The position numbers were made by a program, and so were the translations under genes. Source: an uncultured Oscillospiraceae bacterium (GTDB taxonomy: Bacteria > Bacillota > Clostridia > Oscillospirales > Oscillospiraceae). From it: a DNA stretch of 42,458 bases. Positions 16,542-24,776 of the stretch are shown piece after piece. Under the pieces are notes generated by a model. The model was given only the letters and a program-made list of their open reading frames with translations. It was not told the DNA's origin and searched no databases. Position 1 is the stretch's first letter. The number at the start of each line of letters is the position of its first letter. The stretch lies in contig CANQFV010000022.1 of NCBI GenBank assembly GCA_947599875.1, positions 1-42,458 on the forward strand, written 5' to 3'.

Positions 16542-17719
16542 TGGAATAGTCTCATGCCCGTAAACGCCATCGCCATGCCGTACTTGTCCGCAACCTGGAT
16601 CACGTTGTCGTCCCGGACGGAGCCGCCCGGCTCGGCCACATACTTCACCCCGCTCTTGGCGGCGCGCTCGATGTTGTCCCCAAAGGGGAAGAAGGCGTCG
16701 GAGCCAAGGGACACATCCTTGACGGTGCCCAGGTACTCCCGCTGCTCCTCCGGGGAGAAGTACCGGGGCCGCTCAGTGAAGTAGCGCTGCCACACGCCGT
16801 CGGCGGTGACGTCCTCCTCGTTGTGATTGATAAAGCCGTCGATGACGTTGTCCCTGTCGGCACGGCCCAGGCCGCGGATGAAGGGAAGCTCCAGCACCCG
16901 CTCCGACTGGCGCAGGTGCCAGGTGTCGGCCTTCCCGCCGGCAAGGCGTGTGCAGTGGATGCGGCTCTGCTGGCCGGCGCCAACGCCGATGGCCTGGCCG
17001 TCCGCGGCGAAGCACACGGAGTTGGACTGGGTGTATTTCAGGGTGATCAGGCTGATGACCAGGTCCCGCTTGGCAAAGTCCGGGATGTCCTTATTTTCCG
17101 TCACCACGTTTTTCAGAAGGTCGTAGTCGATTTTAAAGTCGTTGCGGCCCTGGGAGAAGGTGATGCCGAACACATCCTTCGTCTCCTCATGCTCCGGCAC
17201 ATAGCCGGCGTCGATCCGCACCACGTTGTAGCCGCCCTTCTTCTTGGCGGACAGGATCTCCAGCGCCTCCGGGGTGTAGCCGGGGGCGATGACGCCGTCG
17301 GAGACCTCCCGCTTGATGATTTTGGCGGTGGTGGCGTCGCACACGTCGGAGAGGGCGATCCAGTCCCCGAAGCTGCTCATCCTGTCCGTGCCTCTGGCCC
17401 TGGCGTAGGCACAGGCCAGGGGGGAGTCGTCCAGCCCCGGGATGTCGCTGACGAAGCAGGCGCGCTTCAGCTTATCGGGGAGCGGATTCCCCACGGCGGC
17501 GCCGGCGGGGGACACATGCTTGAAGCTGGCGGCGGCGGGGAGACCCAGCTCCCGCTTCAGCTCCCGCACCAGCTGCCAGGAGTTCAGGGCGTCCAAGAAG
17601 TTGATATACCCCGGGCGGCCGTTCAGCACCTCCAGCGGCAGCTCCTTCCCGGAGCGCATAAAGATCCTGGACGGCTTCTGATTGGGGTTGCAGCCGTATT
17701 TCAGTTCAAATTCCGTCAT
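16535..17719 (-). CDS. purH: AICAR transformylase, stand-alone (PurH C-terminal domain only)
   Basis: Transfers a formyl group from 10-formyl-THF to AICAR to give FAICAR. The 394-residue protein starts at once with AICARFT sequence (ELKYGCNPNQKPS). It keeps the catalytic-region motif SFKHVSPAGAAVG and the later TQSNSVCFAADGQAIGVGAGQQSR-type segment, and it ends DKYGMAMAFTGMRLFHH. The N-terminal MGS-like IMP cyclohydrolase domain (~200 residues) of ordinary bifunctional PurH is missing. The neighbouring PurO-type gene, 9 nt upstream, supplies that activity. The stop codon lies inside a hairpin arm. Confidence 0.93.
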   Translation of the reverse strand: MTEFELKYGCNPNQKPSRIFMRSGKELPLEVLNGRPGYINFLDALNSWQLVRELKRELGLPAAASFKHVSPAGAAVGNPLPDKLKRACFVSDIPGLDDSPLACAYARARGTDRMSSFGDWIALSDVCDATTAKIIKREVSDGVIAPGYTPEALEILSAKKKGGYNVVRIDAGYVPEHEETKDVFGITFSQGRNDFKIDYDLLKNVVTENKDIPDFAKRDLVISLITLKYTQSNSVCFAADGQAIGVGAGQQSRIHCTRLAGGKADTWHLRQSERVLELPFIRGLGRADRDNVIDGFINHNEEDVTADGVWQRYFTERPRYFSPEEQREYLGTVKDVSLGSDAFFPFGDNIERAAKSGVKYVAEPGGSVRDDNVIQVADKYGMAMAFTGMRLFHH

Positions 17720-17728
17720 AGTAGCACC

Positions 17729-18433
17729 TCACACGTTCTTGTTGATGATCACGCTGTCCGCCTGGCCGGAGGCGATGTCCACAAAGCTCACATACAGCGA
17801 GACCTTGTTGTCCTCATTCAGGTTCTCCCACAGAAGCTCCGCCAGCTCCCGGGCCGTGTCCGCCTCCAGGGCGATGCGCTCCGGCTCCCCCTGGAAGCTG
17901 GGGATGGGGTTCCCGTCGCAGCTGTAGGTGTGGATGAAGTGGCCCGCGCCGGGGAGCGGCCGGTCGTACTCGTAAAAATACCGGCAGCAGCAGGCGGGGT
18001 CCCCGTCCATGCTCTTTAAGATGGACAGGCTGTACTTCCCGTCAGGCGTCACCACGCCGGAGATGCGGGGCGTCCAGTTGGGGCCGTCCGGCTCGAAGGT
18101 GCGGGTGTGGAGGGCGTGGCGGTAGCAGTGGCCCTCCAGCATGGAGTCCCGGATGGTGTCCGTCTGGTCGCCGTTGGTGACGATGACGGAGCCGTTCACC
18201 ACCCGCACCGGGTGGTAGATGATCAGGCTGGGGTCCTCCATCTTGGACTCGTCAAAGGCTCTCGTGCGGATGCCGTCCCCGGTCTCCTCAAAGATCCGGT
18301 TGCGGCTGTTCTGGCTGCGGCCCATGATGAAGTAGGCGATGACCGCCTTTTTGTCGTCCCTTGAGCGGCCCAGAATGATACCCCGCCCGGGGTAGGTGTT
18401 CTCCCTGAGGAGCTTTCCGATATCGTAGCTCAT
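17729..18433 (-). CDS. purO: IMP cyclohydrolase, archaeal PurO-type
   Basis: Closes the purine ring, FAICAR to IMP. The 234-residue protein matches the PurO/IMP_cyclohyd family: GRGIILGRSRDDKKAVIAYF at the N-terminus, then GRSQNSRNRIF, and VVNGSVIVTNGDQTDTI near residues 75-95, as in the Methanothermobacter enzyme. It is unrelated to the MGS-like cyclohydrolase domain of PurH. The ATG overlaps the purN stop (ATGA), so translation is probably coupled. It sits directly before the cyclohydrolase-less purH, which explains its role. Assignment is from motifs and context. Confidence 0.9.
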   Translation of the reverse strand: MSYDIGKLLRENTYPGRGIILGRSRDDKKAVIAYFIMGRSQNSRNRIFEETGDGIRTRAFDESKMEDPSLIIYHPVRVVNGSVIVTNGDQTDTIRDSMLEGHCYRHALHTRTFEPDGPNWTPRISGVVTPDGKYSLSILKSMDGDPACCCRYFYEYDRPLPGAGHFIHTYSCDGNPIPSFQGEPERIALEADTARELAELLWENLNEDNKVSLYVSFVDIASGQADSVIINKNV

Positions 18434-19041
18434 TTCTTTCCCTCCATGATCTCTTTGGAAACCTGCTCCGCGGCCCGGGGCAGGATGATCCACTCCGCCT
18501 CCCGCATCACCCGCTGCTGCAGGCTCTCCGGTGTGTCGCCGTCCTCCACATACACGGCCCTCTGGGCGATGATCCGCCCCCCGTCAGGCACCTCATTGAC
18601 GTAATGCACCGTGGCGCCTGTGACCTTCACGCCGTAGGCCAGGGCAGCCTCGTGGACGTGCAGGCCGTAAAAGCCCTTCCCGCAGAAGCTGGGGATCAGC
18701 GCCGGGTGGACGTTGATGATCCGCTCCGGCCACCGGCGGGTGAAGTCCGCGCTGAGGATGCTCATAAAGCCCGCCAGGACGATGAGCTGTATTCCCCGGC
18801 TCTCCAGGGCCTCCTGCAGGGCCTTTTCAAAGCCCTCCTGTCCCCCCAGATCCCGCTTGCGCAGGGTCAGGGTCTCGATCCCGGCCCCCTCGGCCCGCTC
18901 CAGGGCGTAGGCCCCCCGGACGTTGGACACCACAAGGGCGATGTGCCCGCTCTGTAATATGCCGCCGCTCTCCGCGTCTATCAGCGCCTGCAAATTGGTG
19001 CCGCCGCCGGAGACCAGCACGGCGATCTTCGTCTTCAGCAT
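18430..19041 (-). CDS. purN: GAR transformylase, folate-dependent
   Basis: Formylates GAR with 10-formyl-THF, step 3 of purine synthesis. The 203-residue protein starts KIAVLVSGGGTNLQALIDA. It has the catalytic Asn/His/Asp region: INVHPALIPSFCGKGFYGLHVH near residues 110-130 and GATVHYVNEVPDGGRII near 140-156. Its start overlaps the purM stop by 7 nt and its stop overlaps purO by 4 nt. The C-terminus is typical in length. Confidence 0.96.
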   Translation of the reverse strand: MLKTKIAVLVSGGGTNLQALIDAESGGILQSGHIALVVSNVRGAYALERAEGAGIETLTLRKRDLGGQEGFEKALQEALESRGIQLIVLAGFMSILSADFTRRWPERIINVHPALIPSFCGKGFYGLHVHEAALAYGVKVTGATVHYVNEVPDGGRIIAQRAVYVEDGDTPESLQQRVMREAEWIILPRAAEQVSKEIMEGKK

Positions 19042-20081
19042 AGCTCCATCCTCGTGTCAGACCGGACGACCCGGCCGCAGACGTAGGCGTCCTCCCCGGC
19101 GTCCCCCAGCACCTGAAGGGCCAGACCGGCGTCCTGGGGATCCACGATGAGCGTCATGCCCACGCCCATGTTGTAGACGTTGAACATCTCCCGCTCCGGG
19201 ACGCCGCCCAACCTCGCCAGCAGGGGGAAGATGGGGGGGATCCTCAGACTCTGCCGGTCGATCCTGGCCCCAAGCCCCTCCGGCAGCGCCCGGGGGATGT
19301 TCTCGTAAAAGCCGCCGCCGGTGATGTGGGCCGCGGACTTGACCTTCACCCGGTCTAAGAGGGCCAGAACCGGCTTGACATAGAGCCTTGTGGGGGTCAG
19401 CAGCACCTCCCCCACGGTCTTTCCCCCCAGCTCCTCAAAGACATCCGTGAGGGCGGTGTGGGAGTCGGCCAGGATCTTCCGCACCAGGGAGAAGCCGTTG
19501 GAGTGGACGCCGGAGGAGGGCAGGGCGATGATAACGTCCCCCTCCCGGACGGACTCGGGCTTTAAGACCCGCTCCCGGTCCACGATCCCCACGGCAAAGC
19601 CCGCCAGGTCGTATTCCTCCTCCGGCATAAGGCCCGGATGCTCTGCGGTCTCGCCGCCGATCAGGGCGCAGCCGGAGCGGACGCACCCCTCGGCCACGCC
19701 GCCCACGATGGCGGCGATCTTCTCCGGGTCGTTGCGCCCGCAGGCGATGTAGTCCAGGAAGAAAAGGGGCCTGGCGCCGCAGCAGATGATGTCGTTGACG
19801 CACATGGCCACGCAGTCGATGCCCACGGTGTCGTGCTTGTCCAGTTCAAAGGCCAGCTTGATCTTCGTTCCCACCCCGTCGGTTCCGGAGACAAGCACCG
19901 GCTGGGCCATACCGGAGAGATCCGGCACAAACGTGCCGCCGAAGCCGCCAATGTCCACGTCCGCGCCGGGGATCACGGTGCGCCGGACGTGCTTTTTCAT
20001 CAGCTCCACGGCCCTGTACCCCGCCGTGATGTCCACCCCCGCGGAGGCGTAAAATTCGGATTTGGAATCGTTCATAGCCAT
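19035..20081 (-). CDS. purM: Phosphoribosylformylglycinamidine cyclo-ligase (AIR synthetase)
   Basis: Converts FGAM to AIR with ATP, step 5. The 348-residue enzyme shows the ATP-binding VSGTDGVGTKIKLAFE (about residues 64-79), DCVAMCVNDIICCGARPLFF, LIGGETAEHPG and the C-terminal HITGGGFYENIPR. AAAGGAA lies before the first of two close ATG codons. The gap to purF holds a hairpin-1 type repeat. Confidence 0.97.
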   Translation of the reverse strand: MAMNDSKSEFYASAGVDITAGYRAVELMKKHVRRTVIPGADVDIGGFGGTFVPDLSGMAQPVLVSGTDGVGTKIKLAFELDKHDTVGIDCVAMCVNDIICCGARPLFFLDYIACGRNDPEKIAAIVGGVAEGCVRSGCALIGGETAEHPGLMPEEEYDLAGFAVGIVDRERVLKPESVREGDVIIALPSSGVHSNGFSLVRKILADSHTALTDVFEELGGKTVGEVLLTPTRLYVKPVLALLDRVKVKSAAHITGGGFYENIPRALPEGLGARIDRQSLRIPPIFPLLARLGGVPEREMFNVYNMGVGMTLIVDPQDAGLALQVLGDAGEDAYVCGRVVRSDTRMELC

Positions 20082-20118
20082 TAAAATTCCTTTCCTTATT
20101 CTCCAAGCGATTCAAATA

Positions 20119-20190
20119 TTTTTTCCGGCAACATGTGCGTCGGAAAAAATCCCTTTTGTTTTGCGCAGTGTGCAAAGGGCTTCGCCCTTT
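20119..20190 (-). repeat. Solo M1 hairpin-1 unit between purF and purM
   Basis: TTTTTTCCG...CGGAAAAAA at 20119-20149 with loop GCAACATGTGCGT. It is accompanied by a short AAAGGGC-TTC-GCCCTTT hairpin (20174-20190). It lies in the only sizeable gap between the first three operon genes. Confidence 0.7.
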
Positions 20191-20198
20191 CAGGCCCG

Positions 20199-21623
20199 TT
20201 ACTCCTCCCCGTTCCAGCAATAGGTGCAGAGCTTGCACTTGTCGATGCCGATGGCGGAGAGGGTCCCGTCCAGCGTCTGGTACTCCAGGGAGTCAAAGCG
20301 CAGAGTCTTGCAGATATGCTCCCGCATGGCCTTGCCCCGGGCGGTGGTGCCGTCCACATACTCGTCGGCATGGGCGAAGCCCTCCTCCCCCTCCAGGGTC
20401 TTCATGGTGCGGCGGGCGATCAGCTCCATCTCGCTGGTGGAGCGGGAGAAATTCAGGTACTTGCACCCGTACATGATGGGCGGGCAGGCGGAGCGCATGT
20501 GCAGCTCCTTGGCCCCGTTGTTCCGCAGAAAATCCACGGTCCCCGCCAGCTGGGTGCCCCGGACGATGGAGTCGTCCACAAAGAGGAGCTTCTTCCCCTC
20601 GATCAGCTCGTGGACGGGGATCAGCTTCATTTTCGCCACCTGGTTGCGGATCTCCTGCTTGTGGGGCATAAAGCTCCTGGGCCAGGTGGGGGTGTACTTG
20701 ATAAAGGGCCGGGCGTAGTCGATGCCGCTCTCGTTGGAGTAGCCGATGGCGTGTCCCACGCCGGAGTCCGGGACGCCGCAGACAAAGTCCACGTCGGGGA
20801 TGCCGTCGTGCGTCCTGTCGTACTGGGCCATGAGCCTGCCGTTCCGGGCGCGGCTGACCTCCACGTTGCTCCCCTCGTACCGGCTGTTGGGGTAGCCGTA
20901 GTACGTCCACAGGAAGGTGCAGATCTTCATCCTGTTCCCGGGGGCGCCGATGGTCTCGCACCCGTCGGCGGTGACGCGCACGATCTCCGCCGGCCCCAGG
21001 TCCCGGATCTCCCGGTAGCCCAGCTTCTCAAAGGCGAAGGACTCAAAGCTCACGCAGTACCCCTGGTCGTCCTGGCCGATGATGATGGGGAGCCTGCCCA
21101 TCTTGTCCCGGGCGGCGATGATCTCCCCCCTGTCGGTGAGGATGAGCAGGGAGACTGTGCCCTCGATCTTCTCCTGGGCGAAGCGGATGCCGTCCTCAAA
21201 CGTCCTCTGCTGGTTGATCAGCGCCGCCACAAGCTCGCACTGGTTCACCCGTCCGCCGCCCATCGCCTCAAAATGTCCGTAGGTGGCGTCCAAAAAGCGG
21301 CGGGTCAGTTCCTCCTGGTTCTGGATGATCCCCACCATGCTCACGGCATAGGTCCCCAGGTGCGACCGGATGAGGAGGGGCTGGGGGTCGGTGTCGGAGA
21401 TACAGCCGATGCAGCTTGGCCCCTTCAGCTCCAGCACATCCTCCTCAAACTTCGTCCGGAAGGGGGTGTTCTCGATGTTGTGGATCTCCCGCTGGAGGCC
21501 GTTCTCCGGACTCCAGGCCGCCATGCCGCCCCGCCGTGTCCCCAAGTGGGAGTGGTAGTCCGTGCCGAAGAACACGTCGAACGCCGCGTTCCTCTTTGAT
21601 GTCACGCCAAAAAATCCGCCCAT
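20199..21623 (-). CDS. purF: Amidophosphoribosyltransferase-like PurF without N-terminal Cys
   Basis: By position the first-step enzyme, PRPP plus ammonia (from glutamine) to phosphoribosylamine. The phosphoribosyltransferase half is intact: [12 protein letters not shown] near residue 350 is the PRPP loop, and [13 protein letters not shown] matches the family. The C-terminal CKLCTYC resembles the iron-sulfur Cys pair of Bacillus PurF. The N-terminal glutaminase domain, however, begins MGGFFGV, so the catalytic Cys normally at position 1 or 2 is Gly. The start is secure: AGGAGC lies upstream and no Cys is near. A similar MGG-type PurF form is known to me from Bacteroides. It may use free ammonia or another glutaminase. 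Confidence 0.9.
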   Translation of the reverse strand: MGGFFGVTSKRNAAFDVFFGTDYHSHLGTRRGGMAAWSPENGLQREIHNIENTPFRTKFEEDVLELKGPSCIGCISDTDPQPLLIRSHLGTYAVSMVGIIQNQEELTRRFLDATYGHFEAMGGGRVNQCELVAALINQQRTFEDGIRFAQEKIEGTVSLLILTDRGEIIAARDKMGRLPIIIGQDDQGYCVSFESFAFEKLGYREIRDLGPAEIVRVTADGCETIGAPGNRMKICTFLWTYYGYPNSRYEGSNVEVSRARNGRLMAQYDRTHDGIPDVDFVCGVPDSGVGHAIGYSNESGIDYARPFIKYTPTWPRSFMPHKQEIRNQVAKMKLIPVHELIEGKKLLFVDDSIVRGTQLAGTVDFLRNNGAKELHMRSACPPIMYGCKYLNFSRSTSEMELIARRTMKTLEGEEGFAHADEYVDGTTARGKAMREHICKTLRFDSLEYQTLDGTLSAIGIDKCKLCTYCWNGEE

Positions 21624-21668
21624 AAGCAGCTCCTGTTCTTTTTATGGTTTTTTCGGGGAGGAAGAGCC

Positions 21669-22163
21669 TCACCCGTACAGCTTCTCGTTGACCTCCCGGT
21701 CGCTCTCCAGGACCTTCTCCGCCCCGGCCCGTCTCTCCTCCTCAAGCCTGGCCGCCAACGTCTCGTCCTCCACGGCCAGGATCTCCACCGCCAGCAGGGC
21801 GGCGTTTTTGGCCCCGTTGATGGCCACGGTGGCCACGGGGATCCCGGGGGGCATCATAACGGTGGAGAGCAGGGCGTCCATGCCGTCTAAAACAGAGGAC
21901 TTGCAGGGGATGCCGATCACCGGCAGGGTGGTGTTGGCCGCCACGGCCCCCGCCAGATGTGCCGCCATCCCGGCGGCGCAGATCAGGGCGCCGAAGCCGT
22001 TCTCCCTGGCGCTCAGGGCAAATGCCCGTGCCTCCTCCGGCGTCCGGTGAGCCGAGTACACATGCGTCTGAGTCTCCACCCCATACCCGCGCAGGGTCTC
22101 CACGGCCTTTTCCACCACGGGCAGGTCGCTGGCGCTGCCCATCAGGATGCCAACCTTTTTCAT
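21669..22163 (-). CDS. purE: N5-CAIR mutase, class I PurE
   Basis: Moves the carboxyl group in N5-CAIR to give CAIR. The 164-residue protein starts [19 protein letters not shown]. It has the SAHRTPEEA loop with the catalytic His, and [22 protein letters not shown]. It is the first gene of the purine operon, with GGGAGGAG before the ATG. Class I PurE works with PurK, which is not in this window, nor are purC and purB. Confidence 0.96.
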   Translation of the reverse strand: MKKVGILMGSASDLPVVEKAVETLRGYGVETQTHVYSAHRTPEEARAFALSARENGFGALICAAGMAAHLAGAVAANTTLPVIGIPCKSSVLDGMDALLSTVMMPPGIPVATVAINGAKNAALLAVEILAVEDETLAARLEEERRAGAEKVLESDREVNEKLYG

Positions 22164-22256
22164 ACGCGCTCTCCTCCCATAAAATCACGTTTTTTCCGGG
22201 TCTTTTGCAGGCTCCCGCCGGGGAAAGACCCGGCGCTGAGCCAGTAAACCACTCTT

Positions 22257-22286
22257 ATTATATTGTACCTTCTCCCGGTAAGTCAA
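22257..22286 (-). promoter_or_regulatory. Sigma-A promoter of the purine operon
   Basis: On the minus strand TTGACT (22286-22281), 18 nt, TATAAT (22262-22257). The ~90-nt leader that follows contains CCGGGTCTTT/AAAGACCCGG around a GC-rich loop, without a T run after it on this strand. I saw no guanine riboswitch core and no PurR box. Confidence 0.8.
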
Positions 22287-22324
22287 GCCAAAAGCGGGGC
22301 GCGGTGAAAAGCTTGTATCATTGA

Positions 22325-22411
22325 ATAAAAAGCCGCCCCTCCCGCCCCGGTCTTTCAACAAAATCGCCCCGGATTCTCCATTTCCCACCAGTCCCCCCGG
22401 GGAGGGGCGGC
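22325..22411 (-). terminator. Long hairpin with T run upstream of the purine promoter
   Basis: GCCGCCCCTCC and GGAGGGGCGGC (22401-22411 and 22332-22342) enclose about 58 nt and are followed on the minus strand by TTTTTATT. It faces the purine promoter from behind, so it may insulate it, or it may be a regulatory structure of the divergent region. Confidence 0.5.
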
Positions 22412-22467
22412 GGGCGGAAATATTTTTTAAAAGTTCCTTTAAATCTTTACGAAAACCCATCAAATAT

Positions 22468-22496
22468 TTGACAAAACGCCTTTGTTGATGTAAAGT
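22468..22496 (+). promoter_or_regulatory. Sigma-A promoter of the oxoamine synthase operon
   Basis: TTGACA (22468-22473), 17 nt, TAAAGT (22491-22496). It diverges from the purine promoter. Confidence 0.78.
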
Positions 22497-22570
22497 AATT
22501 GCGTACTTGCCGGTTTGTCCGGCGGGCCGGCCTTCGCGCCGGTGGATTTTCATTTATGGAGGGATCCCCT

Positions 22571-23755
22571 ATGGATATATTCACAAAGCTGGTTCACGGA
22601 AACGTCCAGGCCGAGGAGGCCAGGAAGCGCGGCATCTACCCCTATTTTCACGCCCTGGAGTCCCGGCAGGATGTGGAGGTCATCATGGAGGGCAAGCGCC
22701 GGATCATGCTTGGCTCCAACAACTATCTGGGCCTCACCACCAACCCCCGGGTCATCGAGGCCGGCATCAAGGCCCTTGAGAAATACGGCACCGGCTGTTC
22801 CGGCTCCCGGTTTTTAAACGGCACGCTGGAGCTGCACCTCCAGCTGGAGGACATGCTGGCCAAGTTCCTGGGCAAGGAGGGGGTCGTCACCTTCTCCACC
22901 GGGTTCCAGTCGAACCTAGGCATCATCTCCGCCGTCGTGGGCCGCGGGGACTACGTCATCTGCGACAGGGAGAACCACGCCAGCATCTACGACGGCTGCA
23001 AGCTCAGCTACGGCACCATGCTCCGTTACCGCCACAGCGACATGGCGGATCTGGAGAAGCAGCTCCAGAAGGTCCCGGAGGAGTCCGGGTGCCTCATCGT
23101 CACCGACGGCGTCTTCTCGATGGGCGGCGACATCGCAAACCTGCCGGAGATCTGCCGCCTGGCCAAAAAGTACGGCGCCCGCGTGATGGTGGACGACGCC
23201 CACGCCCTGGGTGTCATCGGCAAGGGCGGCCGCGGCTCCGCCAGCTACTTCGGGCTGGAGGATCAGGTGGACATCTACATGGGCACCTTCTCCAAGTCCT
23301 TAGCCTCCCTGGGCGGGTATATGGCGGCCAGCGCCAACGTGTGCGACTATGTGCGCCACGCCTCCCGGCCCTTTATCTTCTCCGCCTCCATCACCCCGGC
23401 CAGCTGCGCCACGGCGATGGCGGCCCTGACGGAGCTGGAGAATCACCCGGAGCTGGTGGACAACCTCCAGCACATCTCCGCCTACTTCCGCAAGCAGCTG
23501 ACAGACCGGGGCATCAAGATCCGCCAGAGCGAGACGCCCATCATCCCCATCTATACATACGAGATGATCGACACCCTCACCATCACAAAGCAGCTGTTTG
23601 ACGAGGGGGTCTATGTGAACACCTCCATTCCCCCCGCGGTGGCCCCCCACGAGTGCCTGCTGCGCACCTCTCTGATGGCCACGCACACGGAGGCCCTGGT
23701 GGAGGAGGCCGCCGGGATCATTGAGAAGGTTCTGAAGGCCAACAACCTATGCTGA
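22571..23755 (+). CDS. Alpha-oxoamine synthase, serine palmitoyltransferase-like
   Basis: A 394-residue PLP enzyme that condenses an amino acid with an acyl thioester, with loss of CO2. Automatic annotation would likely say Kbl. The details are closer to bacterial serine palmitoyltransferase: GTGCSGSRFLNGTLELH, NHASIYDGCKLSYG, the PLP lysine (about 242) in GTFSKSLASLGGY, DDAHALGVIG, and the C-terminal GVYVNTSIPPAVAP motif before the final domain. The ATG follows GGAGG. It overlaps an SDR gene by 7 nt; no threonine dehydrogenase is present, as would be expected for Kbl. The SPT-plus-reductase pair suggests synthesis of a sphingoid-like or other long-chain amino-alcohol lipid. The amino acid and acyl donor are not shown. 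Confidence 0.82.
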   Translation: MDIFTKLVHGNVQAEEARKRGIYPYFHALESRQDVEVIMEGKRRIMLGSNNYLGLTTNPRVIEAGIKALEKYGTGCSGSRFLNGTLELHLQLEDMLAKFLGKEGVVTFSTGFQSNLGIISAVVGRGDYVICDRENHASIYDGCKLSYGTMLRYRHSDMADLEKQLQKVPEESGCLIVTDGVFSMGGDIANLPEICRLAKKYGARVMVDDAHALGVIGKGGRGSASYFGLEDQVDIYMGTFSKSLASLGGYMAASANVCDYVRHASRPFIFSASITPASCATAMAALTELENHPELVDNLQHISAYFRKQLTDRGIKIRQSETPIIPIYTYEMIDTLTITKQLFDEGVYVNTSIPPAVAPHECLLRTSLMATHTEALVEEAAGIIEKVLKANNLC

Positions 23756-24549
23756 GGGAGAAGAAGGTCGCCCTGGTGACCGGCGGCTCCAGCGGCATCG
23801 GGCTTGCGTCGGTGAAGGCCCTGTGCGAGGCCGGCGTCACGGTGTACGAGACAAGCCGCCGGGAGACCGCCCTTGAAAACGCCGTCCACCTCCCCGGGGA
23901 TGTCACCGACCAGGCGGCGATGGTAAAAGTGGTAGATACCGTCCTTCAAAAAGAGGGACAGATCGACATCCTGGTCTGCTGCGCGGGATTCGGCATCTCC
24001 GGGGCCGTGGAGTACACCGACGCCGCCAGCGCCAAGCGGCAGCTGGAGGTGAACTTCTTCGGCGTGGACAACACGGTGCGGGCCGTCCTGCCCCATATGC
24101 GCAGGCGAGGAAGCGGCCGGATCGTCATCGTCAGCTCCGTGGCCGGGGCCATCCCCATTCCGTTCCAGACCTACTACTCCGTGTCCAAGGCGGCGCTGAA
24201 CGCCTACACCTCCGCCCTGCGCAGCGAGCTTCGGCCCTACGGCGTCACCCTCACGGCCGTGATGCCCGGGGATATCGCCACGGGCTTCACCGACGCCCGG
24301 GAAAAATCCCCTGAGGGGGATGACGTCTATAACGGCCGGATCTCCCGCTCCGTCTCCCGGATGGAGGCGGACGAGCGGGGCGGCATGTCCCCGGAGACGG
24401 CCGGCCGGTATGTGCGGAAAATGGCCCTGAGAAGATCCGTTCCCCCCTCCTCCTCCATCGGCCTGTCCTACAAGGCCCTGGTGATGCTGACCAGGCTCCT
24501 GCCCGCGCGGCTTGTGAACCTGGTGGTATACATGCTCTACGCGAAATAG
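23749..24549 (+). CDS. Short-chain dehydrogenase/reductase, possible 3-ketosphinganine-type reductase
   Basis: A 266-residue classical SDR. The nucleotide-binding TGGSSGIG is at about residues 10-17, the catalytic YSVSK near 143-147, and CCAG replaces the usual NNAG. A hydrophobic C-terminus (VMLTRLLPARLVNLVVYMLY) could touch the membrane. The start ATG lies in the last codons of the synthase gene (overlap ATGCTGA), so translation is coupled and the protein should act on the same pathway. Reduction of the 3-keto product of the synthase is the simplest role. This is an inference from the pairing; the substrate is not visible in the sequence. Confidence 0.78.
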   Translation: MLREKKVALVTGGSSGIGLASVKALCEAGVTVYETSRRETALENAVHLPGDVTDQAAMVKVVDTVLQKEGQIDILVCCAGFGISGAVEYTDAASAKRQLEVNFFGVDNTVRAVLPHMRRRGSGRIVIVSSVAGAIPIPFQTYYSVSKAALNAYTSALRSELRPYGVTLTAVMPGDIATGFTDAREKSPEGDDVYNGRISRSVSRMEADERGGMSPETAGRYVRKMALRRSVPPSSSIGLSYKALVMLTRLLPARLVNLVVYMLYAK

Positions 24550-24613
24550 CGCGCCTGCCGAAAAAACCGCATAAATTCCGGAATTTGGAGAAGAAATAAG
24601 GCATAGGCCTGAA

Positions 24614-24720
24614 GTAGCCGGCGTTGCATGGGAATGCGTCTATGGAAAGCCGGCATTGCATGGGGGCGGTTCTTTTGTGCCACCGAAGCGAAGCGGAGGT
24701 GGGCCTGAAGAACCGTCCCC
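24614..24720. repeat. Short direct repeats and degenerate M2 copy e
   Basis: GCCGGCGTTGCATGGG and GCCGGCATTGCATGGG lie about 32 nt apart (24616-24663). A worn M2 hairpin follows (GCGGTTCTTTTGTGCCACC...AAGAACCGTCCCC). It lies just before the lipoprotein gene, a tandem rather than a convergent position. Confidence 0.65.
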
Positions 24721-24776
24721 GAATCCCACTTATACCCCTCCGGGGGAACCCGGAAAGCCCGTTGGAGGAAGCGAAA

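Noticed and set aside
22164-22300. Guanine/purine riboswitch before purE
   Set aside because: No matching conserved core or paired loops were found in the leader; only a GC-rich hairpin is visible.
22571-23755. Plain 2-amino-3-ketobutyrate CoA ligase (Kbl)
   Set aside because: Motifs are closer to serine palmitoyltransferase and there is no threonine dehydrogenase next to it; kept only as an alternative.
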